64,000 nt of DNA from Roseiarcus sp036488815. Lineage in GTDB: Bacteria; Pseudomonadota; Alphaproteobacteria; Rhizobiales; Beijerinckiaceae. This document shows positions 16,403-24,452 of this stretch, piece by piece (positions within the stretch are counted from its first letter, which is position 1; every line of letters starts with the position of its first letter). The stretch lies in assembly GCA_036488815.1 (NCBI GenBank), contig DASXGX010000006.1, positions 41,663-105,662 on the forward strand, written 5' to 3'. Both the position numbers and the translations under genes were made by a program. The notes under the pieces were generated by a model. It saw nothing but the letters and a program-made list of their open reading frames with translations. It made no database searches and was not told the origin of the DNA.

Positions 16403-17725
16403 TCAGCGCACGATCGTAAGCTGGCGCGCGGCGCGGGTGAGGCCGGTGTAGAGCCAGCGCGCGCGGTGCTCGCGAAAGGCGCGGCTCTCGTCGAACAGCA
16501 TGACGCGGTCCCACTGCGAGCCCTGGGCCTTGTGGACGGTCAAGGCGTAGCCGTAATCGAACTCGTCGGATTCCCGTCGCACCGGATAGGGCAGGTCCGC
16601 CTCGGCGCCTTCGAAGAACTGCTTCAGGACGGCGACCTTCGCCTGCGCGCGCCCAGCCTCGTCCTCCGCCCGCACCGTCATGCGCACGAAGTCCTTGCGC
16701 ATGCCGCCGAGCGCCTCGACGCGCCAGAGGCCGCCGTTGATGAGGCCTTTGACGCGGTCGTTGCGTAGGCAGACCAGCTTGTCGCCGGCGACGGGCAGGG
16801 CTTCCTTCAATCCCATCAGCTCGCGGATCCGTTGGTTATAAAGGCGGCGCGTGCGGTTGACGCCGACGAGAACCTGATCGGCCGCGAGCACCGCGGCGGC
16901 GTCGATCTCGCCGCGGGTGATCACGCGGCTTTCGCCATAGTCGCCATAGGCGAGTTCGCCGCCCTCGCGGACGATCTGCGACAGGCGGATGATGGGATCG
17001 TCCTCGGCCTGGCGATGGATCTCGGTCAGCATCACGTCGGGTTCGGCTTCCGTGAAGTAGCCGCCCCCTTTGACGGGGGGCAGTTGCGCCGGATCGCCGA
17101 GCACGAGGATCGGCTTGCCGAAGGAAAGAAGGTCGCGCCCGAGCTCCTCGTCGACCATCGAGCATTCGTCGATCACGATGAGGCCGGCGCGCGAGGCGGG
17201 CCCGTCGTGGTTGAGCGTAAAGGTCGGCGCGCCCTCGTCGCCCTCGCTCGCCCGATAAATCAGCGCATGGATCGTCGAAGCGCCTACGCAGCCTTTGGAG
17301 CGCATAACCAGAGCAGCCTTGCCGGTGAAAGCGGCGAAAGCCGCTTCGCCGCGCGCCGCCTCGGCGACGTGACGCGCCAGCGTCGTCTTGCCGACGCCGG
17401 CATAGCCGAACAGTCGGAACACCCGCGGCTCCCCGGCCTTGAGCCACCGCCCGACTTTATCGAGCGCCGCCGACTGCTCGGCCGACCATTGCGTCGGCGC
17501 GCGCGGCGCCTTCGGAGCGGCGCGCGCCGGCTCCTCGACCGCGCGCGTCGGCGCGGCCTCGGTGGCGTCCTTTGCCGCCGCCTTCGTCTTGGCGAGCCGG
17601 TTGAGATCGACCTCCGCGCCGCATTGGACGCACACGACCGGCCGCTTCCCGAGGTCGTAGAAGCGGGCGGCGCAGGCCTGGCACTGACGCTTGGTTCCGA
17701 GCTTGCCGTTCTTCCGCATGGCCAT
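16403..17725 (-). CDS. FYDLN zinc-ribbon domain fused to a RecD-like helicase
   Basis: A protein of about 440 residues. Residues 1-40 match the FYDLN-acid zinc-ribbon family (TIGR02300): LGTKRQCQAC...RFYDLG...VVCVQCG, with cysteines 15, 18, 32 and 35. After a Lys/Ala/Glu linker (residues 41-77) comes a superfamily 1 helicase: Walker A GYAGVGKTT (107-115), Walker B LIVIDECSM, motif III GDPAQLPPV, the UvrD_C_2 motif YALTVHKAQGSQWD and motif VI YTGLTRAA. The frame is continuous. FYDLN proteins are normally free-standing with an acidic tail, so this fusion is unusual. The start is uncertain: ATGs at 17725 and 17719, GTG at 17761. Confidence 0.82.
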   Translation of the reverse strand: MAMRKNGKLGTKRQCQACAARFYDLGKRPVVCVQCGAEVDLNRLAKTKAAAKDATEAAPTRAVEEPARAAPKAPRAPTQWSAEQSAALDKVGRWLKAGEPRVFRLFGYAGVGKTTLARHVAEAARGEAAFAAFTGKAALVMRSKGCVGASTIHALIYRASEGDEGAPTFTLNHDGPASRAGLIVIDECSMVDEELGRDLLSFGKPILVLGDPAQLPPVKGGGYFTEAEPDVMLTEIHRQAEDDPIIRLSQIVREGGELAYGDYGESRVITRGEIDAAAVLAADQVLVGVNRTRRLYNQRIRELMGLKEALPVAGDKLVCLRNDRVKGLINGGLWRVEALGGMRKDFVRMTVRAEDEAGRAQAKVAVLKQFFEGAEADLPYPVRRESDEFDYGYALTVHKAQGSQWDRVMLFDESRAFREHRARWLYTGLTRAARQLTIVR

Positions 17726-18014
17726 CGACAGGAGGAGGCCGGCGATTCGCGAGCGGCCCACGCCTTCATATCCGAAAAACCAAGGGCTTGCGCGATGTTC
17801 GCCGCGTAGCGGCCGATCGTTGAGAATTCGTTAAAGTTTTAGGATCAGCATGGCCCCATGAACGGCCGGATCCTTTCCAGTCCGTCGAGGCCCTTGAACG
17901 CGAGGCCGCCCGCGCCATATTTTTGCTTATCCGGTGCGCCGAAAAGGTCGGCGATCGGGGATAATGGTTCGGCAGCCGATAGGGTCGTTCATGGGAAGGC
18001 CAGATCGGCGGAGC

Positions 18015-18027
18015 GCCTGAAAGGGGC
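18015..18027 (+). promoter_or_regulatory. Possible hairpin over the hsp20 ribosome site
   Basis: GCCT-GAAA-GGGGC can fold so that the AAGGGG ribosome site (18021-18026), eight bases before the hsp20 ATG, is base-paired. Small-heat-shock genes of rhizobia are often controlled by RNA thermometers, but the conserved ROSE sequence is not visible, so this is only a candidate. Confidence 0.25.
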
Positions 18028-18034
18028 TTCGATC

Positions 18035-18463
18035 ATGGTTCGCGTCACGGCTCTGAGTTCACCGTTCCTGCTCGGCTTCGACGGCATCGAGCGAGCGCTC
18101 GACAAAGCCTCGAAATCCGCGGCCGACGGCTACCCTCCCTACAATATCGAGAGGATCGCCGCCAAGGACGGAGACCCGGAGATTCTTCGAATCACGTTAG
18201 CGGTCGCGGGTTTCTCCCAAGACCAGATCGAGGTGACTCAGGAGGAGAACCAACTGGCGATCCGCGGGCGGCAGCAGGACGACAAGACGCGGGACTACGT
18301 GCATCGCGGCATCGCGGCGCGGCAGTTCCAGCGCAGCTTCCTGCTCGCGGACGGCATGGAGGTGCGCGGCGCCGAACTTGCGAACGGACTTCTATCGATC
18401 GACGTCGTCCGCCCGCAACCGGAGAGAACCGTGAAGAAGATCAATATAGCGGCGCGCGATTGA
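18035..18463 (+). CDS. Small heat-shock protein, Hsp20 family
   Basis: ATP-independent holdase chaperone with an alpha-crystallin domain, 142 residues. The N-terminus SPFLLGFDGIERALDKA and the core YPPYNIERIAAKDGDPEILRITLAVAGF are typical of the rhizobial IbpA/HspA class. ELANGLLSIDVVRP is the conserved end of the domain (the GxLxI region). It is followed after 56 bases by a DUF1150 gene, a regular neighbour of Hsp20 in alphaproteobacteria. Confidence 0.93.
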   Translation: MVRVTALSSPFLLGFDGIERALDKASKSAADGYPPYNIERIAAKDGDPEILRITLAVAGFSQDQIEVTQEENQLAIRGRQQDDKTRDYVHRGIAARQFQRSFLLADGMEVRGAELANGLLSIDVVRPQPERTVKKINIAARD

Positions 18464-18519
18464 GAGAAATGTGCGCGCCTGGGCGGGTTCGGCACGGACA
18501 GCCCGGAAAGGAGTGAAAT

Positions 18520-18780
18520 ATGACCAACGGCAATGAACGACTCAGCCCCCTGACGCCGCATGAATTCGCCCATCTCGGCGACGGCTCGATCGCCTATCTG
18601 AAGACGATCATGTCCGAAGACGCGCAGCGGCTGTTTCCCCAGGCGCCCGCCATCCGGCCCGGCCTGAAGCTGTTCGCGCTGCTCGCGGCCGATGGCTCGC
18701 CCATCATGCTCACCGACTCCAAGGACGCTGCGATCGCCAACGCCTGGGAGCAGGAGCTTGAGACCGTGAGCGTCCATTAA
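18520..18780 (+). CDS. DUF1150 family protein
   Basis: An 86-residue protein of unknown function from the DUF1150 family (LTPHEFAHLGDGSIAYLKTI, then PGLKLFALLAADGSPIMLTDS). A GGAAAGGAG ribosome site precedes the ATG. Pairing with hsp20 suggests a stress-related role, but none is established from the sequence. Confidence 0.88.
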   Translation: MTNGNERLSPLTPHEFAHLGDGSIAYLKTIMSEDAQRLFPQAPAIRPGLKLFALLAADGSPIMLTDSKDAAIANAWEQELETVSVH

Positions 18781-18792
18781 GTTCTCTTGTCG

Positions 18793-18816
18793 GACGCCCC
18801 GCGCCTGCGGGGCGTC
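18793..18816 (+). terminator. Hairpin after hsp20-DUF1150
   Basis: GACGCCCCGC-GCCT-GCGGGGCGTC forms a perfect 10-base-pair stem 12 bases after the DUF1150 stop and 61 bases before thyA. There is no T-run, so it may act as a weak or factor-assisted terminator. Confidence 0.45.
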
Positions 18817-18877
18817 GGCTTCGGCCCCTCCCGGCGCGCGGCGAATCGGCTAGACTGGGGCTTTCGGCGGAGCTCCC

Positions 18878-19684
18878 ATGCGCGCTTATCTCGATTTATT
18901 ATCTGATGCGCTCGAGAACGGCGTCGTCAAGGGCGACCGGACCGGCACAGGCGTGCGCTCGTTGTTCGGCCGCCAGATTCGCTTCGATCTTGGCCAAGGC
19001 TTTCCGCTCGTCACCACCAAGCGGCTGCACATCAAGTCGATCGTCCACGAACTGATCTGGTTTCTCAACGGCGACACCAACATCGCCTATTTGAAGGCGA
19101 ATGGCGTCTCGATTTGGGACGATTGGGCGGACGCCCAGGGCGAACTCGGCCCGGTCTACGGCAAGCAGTGGCGCGCCTGGCCCGGCCCGGACGACCGGAC
19201 CATCGACCAGATCGCCTGGGTGATCGAGGAGATCAAGCGCAACCCGGATTCCCGCCGGCTGATCGTCTCGGCCTGGAACGTGCCCGACATCGGCCGCATG
19301 AAGCTGCCGCCCTGCCACTGCTTCTTTCAGTTTTACGTCGCGAACGGGCGGCTCTCCTGCCAGCTCTATCAGCGTTCGGCCGACATTTTCCTCGGCGTTC
19401 CCTTCAACATCGCAAGCTATGCGCTGCTCACCCATCTCGTGGCGCGCGAATGCGGCCTCGATGTCGGCGAGTTCGTTCACACTTTCGGCGACGCGCATCT
19501 CTACGCCAACCACGAAGCCCAGGCGCGCGAGCAACTCTCGCGGACGCCACGCCCGCTGCCGCGCCTCAAGCTCGCGCCGGCGGCGCCCTCGCCGCGCGGC
19601 GCGCTGTTCGATCTCAGCGCCGAAACGATCGCCTTCGAGGGTTACGAGCCGTGGCCCGCGATCAAAGCGCCGGTGGCGGTGTGA
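18878..19684 (+). CDS. thyA: Thymidylate synthase
   Basis: Makes dTMP from dUMP with methylene-tetrahydrofolate. The 268-residue protein contains the active-site PPCHCFFQFYV with Cys146 at the same position as in E. coli. The phosphate-binding RRLIVSAWN and the RSADIFLGVPFNIASYALL block are intact. Its TGA overlaps the GTG start of folA, giving the usual coupled thyA-folA pair. Confidence 0.97.
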   Translation: MRAYLDLLSDALENGVVKGDRTGTGVRSLFGRQIRFDLGQGFPLVTTKRLHIKSIVHELIWFLNGDTNIAYLKANGVSIWDDWADAQGELGPVYGKQWRAWPGPDDRTIDQIAWVIEEIKRNPDSRRLIVSAWNVPDIGRMKLPPCHCFFQFYVANGRLSCQLYQRSADIFLGVPFNIASYALLTHLVARECGLDVGEFVHTFGDAHLYANHEAQAREQLSRTPRPLPRLKLAPAAPSPRGALFDLSAETIAFEGYEPWPAIKAPVAV

Positions 19685-20196
19685 GCGCCCCGGTCGTCGT
19701 CTTGGCGGCGGCGGTCGCGCGCAACGGCGCGATCGGCATCCACAATGGGCTGCCATGGCGGCTTTCGAGCGATCTGAAGCGCTTCAAGGCCCTGACGATG
19801 GGCAAGCCGCTGATCATGGGCCGCAAGACCTTCGAATCGATCGGCCGTCCGCTGCCCGGGCGCGAGACCATCGTCGTCACGCGCGCCGCCGGATATGCGC
19901 CGCAGGGCGTGTTCGTGGCGCCCGACATCGAAAGCGCCTTGCAGATCGGCGAAGCGCGCGCACGAGCCGCCGGCGTCGATGAGGTCATTGTGGCGGGCGG
20001 CGGCGAAATTTACGCACAGACCATCAACCGCGCGGGCCGCCTCTACATCACCGAAGTCGACCTCGCCCCGGAGGCCGACGCGAGCTTTCCGGGGATTGAC
20101 CCGGCGGTCTGGCGGGAAGTGGCCCGAGAGCAGGGCGTTCGCAGCCAGAGCGACGAGGCGGACTTCGTTTACCTGAAATACGAGCGCCGGACCTGA
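19681..20196 (+). CDS. folA: Dihydrofolate reductase
   Basis: Regenerates tetrahydrofolate from the dihydrofolate made by ThyA, using NADPH. From the GTG at 19681 it is 171 residues. Features are AVARNGAIGIHNGLPW (substrate loop), MGRKTFESIG and the NADPH-binding VAGGGEIYAQTI. The GTGA overlap with the thyA stop decides the start. Confidence 0.95.
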   Translation: MSAPVVVLAAAVARNGAIGIHNGLPWRLSSDLKRFKALTMGKPLIMGRKTFESIGRPLPGRETIVVTRAAGYAPQGVFVAPDIESALQIGEARARAAGVDEVIVAGGGEIYAQTINRAGRLYITEVDLAPEADASFPGIDPAVWREVAREQGVRSQSDEADFVYLKYERRT

Positions 20197-20218
20197 TTGA
20201 CCGAACCGGCGATGGCCG

Positions 20219-20521
20219 TCAGTGCGCGCCCATTTCGAGCGCGCGCGACACTGCCGCGGCGTCGCCGGCGATCGCCGTCAGATAGGCCCGGGCGGGCTTG
20301 TCCGGCTCTGAACGGCCTTGTTCCCAATCACGCAGGGTGCCGAGCGGAATGCGAAACCGGGCGCAGAACTCCTCCTGCGTAAGACCGGTCGCGCGGCGCA
20401 ACGCCTTTATGGTCGATGCGAGTTGGGCCGCCTGCGGTCCCGCGGCGTTGCTGCTCTCCCCGAGGGATTCCGCAGGGGCGTGGCGTGGTCGAATTGTATC
20501 GGTAATGGAAAGCTTTTGCAT
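20219..20521 (-). CDS. XRE-family HTH protein, antitoxin-like
   Basis: A 100-residue protein with a helix-turn-helix in the second half: IKALRRATGLTQEEFCARFRIPLGTLRDWEQGRSEPDKPARAYL. The motif is of the HigA/antitoxin type, in which the regulator represses its own toxin-antitoxin operon. No toxin-sized frame lies beside it on the same strand, so it is an orphan or a degraded system. It is convergent with folA. Confidence 0.78.
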   Translation of the reverse strand: MQKLSITDTIRPRHAPAESLGESSNAAGPQAAQLASTIKALRRATGLTQEEFCARFRIPLGTLRDWEQGRSEPDKPARAYLTAIAGDAAAVSRALEMGAH

Positions 20522-20751
20522 AATTTTCCGCCCGCTGGAGCGATAATGTTATGCGCGGTTTATGCGCACGCGGCGCGGGTTGGAAGTAACGTTGGCGTGC
20601 ACGGAAATCACGTTCCTGTGCGTGAAAGCGAACACGCAAGCGCGCCCAGGGAACTGCAAACATTCCCCTGCGACGCGCTAACGCTCGCCCACACGCGATT
20701 GCTTGCGGACGAACTGCTGAACTGCAGGGCTTCGCCGCGAATGGGCGCGAC

Positions 20752-22185
20752 TCACGCGCGGAATATCTTTCCTGGATTGAACAGGTTCTGCGGGTCGAAC
20801 GCCGATTTGACGCTGCGCATGAGGGACAGCGTTTCCCTGGAGTACTCGGCCTCGACATAAGCGATCTTCTTCTGCCCAACCCCGTGTTCGCCGGTGCAGG
20901 TGCCATCCATGGCGATCGCTCGGCGCGCAAGGCGGCCGGAGAATCGCTCCGCACGTTCGACCTCGGCCGGGTCGTTCATGTCGACGAGCGGGCTGACGTG
21001 GAAATTGCCGTCGCCGACGTGGCCGACGATCGGCGCGACGAGGCCGTGTTCGGCGATGTCGCGCTGCGTCTCCTCGACGCAATCGGCGAGGCGCGAGATC
21101 GGCACGCATACGTCGGTGGCGAATGCGCGCGCGCCCGGCCGCAAACCCGAGACGGCCCAGAAGACGTCGTGGCGCGCCTGCCAGAGCTTGGAGCGCTCCT
21201 CGGGCTTGGTCGCCCAGACGAAGGCGCCGCCGCCGTTGTCGCCGGCGATCGCGCCGAAGCGGCTCGCCTGCTCGGCGACGCTCTCGTTGCTGCCGTGGAA
21301 TTCAACGAAGAGGGTGGGGCTCTCCGGCAGGCCCAGCTTCGAGTAGGCGTTGCAGGCCTTCACCTGCAAAGCGTCGAGCAATTCGATGCGGGCGACCGGC
21401 AGGCCGGACTGGATCGTCTGGATCGTCGCGTCGCAGGCCGCCCGCACCGTCGGGAATGAACAGTGCCCGCCCGCGATCGCCTCGGGAATTCCGGCGAGGC
21501 GCAGGGTGACTTCGACGATCACGCCAAGGGTGCCCTCGGAGCCGACGAAGAGCCGGGTGAGGTCGTAGCCGGCGGAGGATTTCTTGGCGCGGCTCGCCGT
21601 GCGTATGAAGTTTCCGTCGGCGGTGACGACGCCGAGCGAAAGAACGTTGTCCTTCATTGTGCCGTAGCGCACCGCATTGGTGCCGGAGGCGCGCGTGGCG
21701 GCCATGCCGCCGATCGAGGCGTCGGCGCCCGGGTCGATCGGGAAGAACAGGCCGCTATCGCGCAAATGCTCGTTGAGCGCCTTGCGCGTGAGTCCAGGCT
21801 CGACGACGCAATCGAGATCCTCGGCGTGGACCTCCAGCACGCGGTTCATGCGGGAGCAGTCGAGCGACACTCCGCCGTGCAGCGCGTTGACGTGGCCCTC
21901 GAGCGAACTACCGACCCCGAACGGGACGATCGGCGCGTCGTGAGCGGAGCAGATGCGCACCGCGTCGATCACGTCCTCCCGGGATTCGGCGAACACCACC
22001 GCGTCAGGCGGCGCATTCTCGAGCCAGGTCAGCGTATGGCCGTGCTGCCGGCGCACCGCTTCCGAGGTGGCGAGGCGATCGCCGAATCGCGCCGCCAACG
22101 CGCCGGTGAGTTCGGCGACGGTTTTGGGAGCAAGACGCCCATCGCGGCGGCGAACGGCAAGGCGAGATTCGAGGGTCATCGGCAA
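20752..22185 (-). CDS. FAD-linked oxidase, D-lactate dehydrogenase (cytochrome) type
   Basis: A VAO/GlcD-type flavoprotein of 477 residues that oxidises a D-2-hydroxy acid. The FAD-binding part includes VVFAESREDVIDAVRICSAHDAPIVPFGVGSSLEGH and the PIDPGADASIGGMAATRASGTNAVRYGTMKDNVLSL block. The C-terminal cap has VGHVGDGNFHVSPLVD (metal or substrate histidines) and the GTCTGEHGVGQKK end. The full-length single gene resembles eukaryotic-type LDHD more than split GlcDEF. It is divergent from hydroxypyruvate isomerase, so a glycolate/lactate-glyoxylate role fits. Confidence 0.88.
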   Translation of the reverse strand: MPMTLESRLAVRRRDGRLAPKTVAELTGALAARFGDRLATSEAVRRQHGHTLTWLENAPPDAVVFAESREDVIDAVRICSAHDAPIVPFGVGSSLEGHVNALHGGVSLDCSRMNRVLEVHAEDLDCVVEPGLTRKALNEHLRDSGLFFPIDPGADASIGGMAATRASGTNAVRYGTMKDNVLSLGVVTADGNFIRTASRAKKSSAGYDLTRLFVGSEGTLGVIVEVTLRLAGIPEAIAGGHCSFPTVRAACDATIQTIQSGLPVARIELLDALQVKACNAYSKLGLPESPTLFVEFHGSNESVAEQASRFGAIAGDNGGGAFVWATKPEERSKLWQARHDVFWAVSGLRPGARAFATDVCVPISRLADCVEETQRDIAEHGLVAPIVGHVGDGNFHVSPLVDMNDPAEVERAERFSGRLARRAIAMDGTCTGEHGVGQKKIAYVEAEYSRETLSLMRSVKSAFDPQNLFNPGKIFRA

Positions 22186-22329
22186 TTGGTTCCTGAAAAC
22201 CGTAAGACGGCGGCCGGGCGGAGGCGGGGCGCGTGAACGCCATTGTGACTCCGCAGCGCCCCCTTGGGCAATGCGCCGCGAGCGAGCGGCGGATCAGCCG
22301 TGTTATGGTGGGGCCGCCGGAGGACCGAC

Positions 22330-23115
22330 ATGCCGAAATTTTCAGCCAATCTCACCATGCTCTTCACGGAGCGTCCGTTTCTCGATCGCTTCGAGGCGGC
22401 GGCGCGCGCTGGATTTCGCGCCGTCGAATACGTCGGGCCGTACGACTTTCCGGCCGGCGAGATCGCCGCGCGGCTGGAGGCGAACGGCCTGACCCAGGCG
22501 CTCTTCAACTTGCCCGCCGGCGATTGGGCGAAGGGCGAGCGCGGTCTCGCCTGCCTGCCGGACCGGGTCGCCGAATTTCGCGCCGGCGTCGATACGGCGA
22601 TCGAATACGCTGATGTGCTGGGATGCCGGATGGTCAACTGTCTCGCCGGCGTCCCGACGCCAGGGACGGCCCCGAGCGAAGCGCGGCGCACGCTTATCGA
22701 CAACTTCCGCTACGCGGCGCGACGGCTGGAGAATGCGGGCGTGCTGATGGTCGTCGAGCCGATCAACCCCTTCGACATGCCGGGATTCTTTCTCAATGAC
22801 AGCGCCAGCGCGCTCGAAGCGATCGACGAAGCGGGCGAAGCCAACATCAAGCTGCAGTACGACGTGTACCACATGCAGCGGATGGAGGGAGAACTCGCGC
22901 TGACGATCGAGCGCCTTCTCGCACGCATCGGACATGTCCAGATCGCGGGGAACCCAGGGCGACATGAGCCGGACATCGGCGAGATCAACTATCCCTTCCT
23001 GCTCGAACGTCTCGACGCGCTCGGCTATGACGGCTGGGTGGGCGCCGAATACAGGCCGAGCGGCAGGACCGAGGACGGCCTTGACTGGTTGCGTCCCTAT
23101 CTTTCGCACGCCTAA
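22330..23115 (+). CDS. hyi: Hydroxypyruvate isomerase
   Basis: TIM-barrel isomerase interconverting hydroxypyruvate and tartronate semialdehyde. The 261-residue protein starts MPKFSANLTMLFTERPFLDRF, the standard Hyi start. Metal-site residues occur in VVEPINPFDMPGFFL, LQYDVYHMQ, GHVQIAGNPGRHEPD and the terminal GAEYRPS. Nine bases separate it from the glycerate kinase gene, so the two form a glyoxylate/C3 unit. Confidence 0.93.
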   Translation: MPKFSANLTMLFTERPFLDRFEAAARAGFRAVEYVGPYDFPAGEIAARLEANGLTQALFNLPAGDWAKGERGLACLPDRVAEFRAGVDTAIEYADVLGCRMVNCLAGVPTPGTAPSEARRTLIDNFRYAARRLENAGVLMVVEPINPFDMPGFFLNDSASALEAIDEAGEANIKLQYDVYHMQRMEGELALTIERLLARIGHVQIAGNPGRHEPDIGEINYPFLLERLDALGYDGWVGAEYRPSGRTEDGLDWLRPYLSHA

Positions 23116-23124
23116 GGACCGTTC

Positions 23125-24396
23125 ATGGACCCGCGTTCCTTTCTGACCGACCTGTTCCAAGCGGCGATCGACGCCGCTTCGCCCGCCAAACGGCTCGCGC
23201 CGTTTCTGCCGCCGCCGCCCAAGGGGCGCACGATCGTCGTCGGCGCGGGCAAGGCGGCGGCCTCGATGGCGGCCGCGGTCGAAGCGGCGTGGCAAGGCCC
23301 CCTCGAGGGGCTCGTCGTCACGCGCTATGGCCACGGCGCGCCGACCCGGCGCATCGAAGTCGTCGAGGCGTCCCATCCGGTGCCGGATGCGGCGGGAGAG
23401 CGCGCGGCGCTGAGGATTCTCGACAGCGTGAGCGGCCTTGGCTCCGACGATCTGGTGTTGTGCCTCATTTCCGGCGGCGGCTCGGCGCTGCTCGCCGCCC
23501 CCGCGGCGGGGCTGACGCTCGAGGACAAGCGCGCCGTCAACCGCGCGCTGCTGAAGAGCGGGGCCGACATCGCCGAGATGAACTGCGTGCGCAAGCATCT
23601 CTCGGCGATCAAGGGCGGCCGGCTCGCCCTCGCCGCGGCGCCGGCGAAGATCGTGAGCCTGATCATATCGGATGTGCCCGGCGACGACCTCGCCGTCATC
23701 GCCTCGGGACCGACGGTCGCCGATCCGACCACCTCGGCGGACGCGCTGGCGATCCTGCGGCGCTATGGCATCGACGTTCCGGCGCACGTCGTCGCGCATC
23801 TCGAAAGCGCCGGCTCGGAGACGCCGAAGCCGGGCGACCCTGTTTTCGATCGGGTCGCCAATATTCTGATCGCAACGCCTCAGATGTCGCTTCAAGCCGC
23901 GGCCACGGCCGCACGCGCGGCGGGCGTCGCGCCGCTGCTGCTGGGCGACGCGATCGAAGGGGAGGCGCGCGAGGTCGGCAAGGTAATGGCGGGGGTGGCG
24001 CGCTCCGTCGCCGCGCATGGCGAGCCCGCCCCCGCGCCCTGCGTGCTGCTCTCCGGCGGCGAGACGACGGTGACGGTCCGCGGGCAGGGTCGGGGCGGGC
24101 GCAACGCGGAGTTCCTGCTCGGCCTGGCGGCGGCGCTGGCCGGCGCGCCGGGAATCCATGCGCTGGCCGGCGACACCGACGGCGTCGACGGCAGTGAGGA
24201 CAACGCCGGCGCCTATGCGGGCCCGGATACGCTCGCGCGCGCCGCGCTGCTGGGGCTGAAGCCAGCCGAGCGCCTCGCCGACAACGACGCCTATACGCTG
24301 TTCCAGGCGCTCGGCGATCTGATCGTCACCGGCCCGACGCTCACCAACGTCAACGACTTCCGGGCGATTCTTATCGAACCGCGGAAGCGGACGTGA
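23125..24396 (+). CDS. ttuD: Glycerate 2-kinase (MOFRL family)
   Basis: Phosphorylates D-glycerate at C2, linking hydroxypyruvate/tartronate semialdehyde to glycolysis. The 423-residue protein has the GckA/TtuD N-terminal domain (TIVVGAGKAAASMA; LCLISGGGSALL; KHLSAIKGGRLA; LIISDVPGDDLAVIASGPT) and the C-terminal MOFRL domain (CVLLSGGETTVTVRGQGRGGRNAEFLL). It could serve the serine cycle in a methylotroph or glyoxylate use; the sequence does not decide. Confidence 0.93.
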   Translation: MDPRSFLTDLFQAAIDAASPAKRLAPFLPPPPKGRTIVVGAGKAAASMAAAVEAAWQGPLEGLVVTRYGHGAPTRRIEVVEASHPVPDAAGERAALRILDSVSGLGSDDLVLCLISGGGSALLAAPAAGLTLEDKRAVNRALLKSGADIAEMNCVRKHLSAIKGGRLALAAAPAKIVSLIISDVPGDDLAVIASGPTVADPTTSADALAILRRYGIDVPAHVVAHLESAGSETPKPGDPVFDRVANILIATPQMSLQAAATAARAAGVAPLLLGDAIEGEAREVGKVMAGVARSVAAHGEPAPAPCVLLSGGETTVTVRGQGRGGRNAEFLLGLAAALAGAPGIHALAGDTDGVDGSEDNAGAYAGPDTLARAALLGLKPAERLADNDAYTLFQALGDLIVTGPTLTNVNDFRAILIEPRKRT

Positions 24397-24452
24397 TGAG
24401 TAGAATGGGGTCGCCTTTTGCGTCCGCGTCGGCTTCGCGCTAGACGAGCGCG

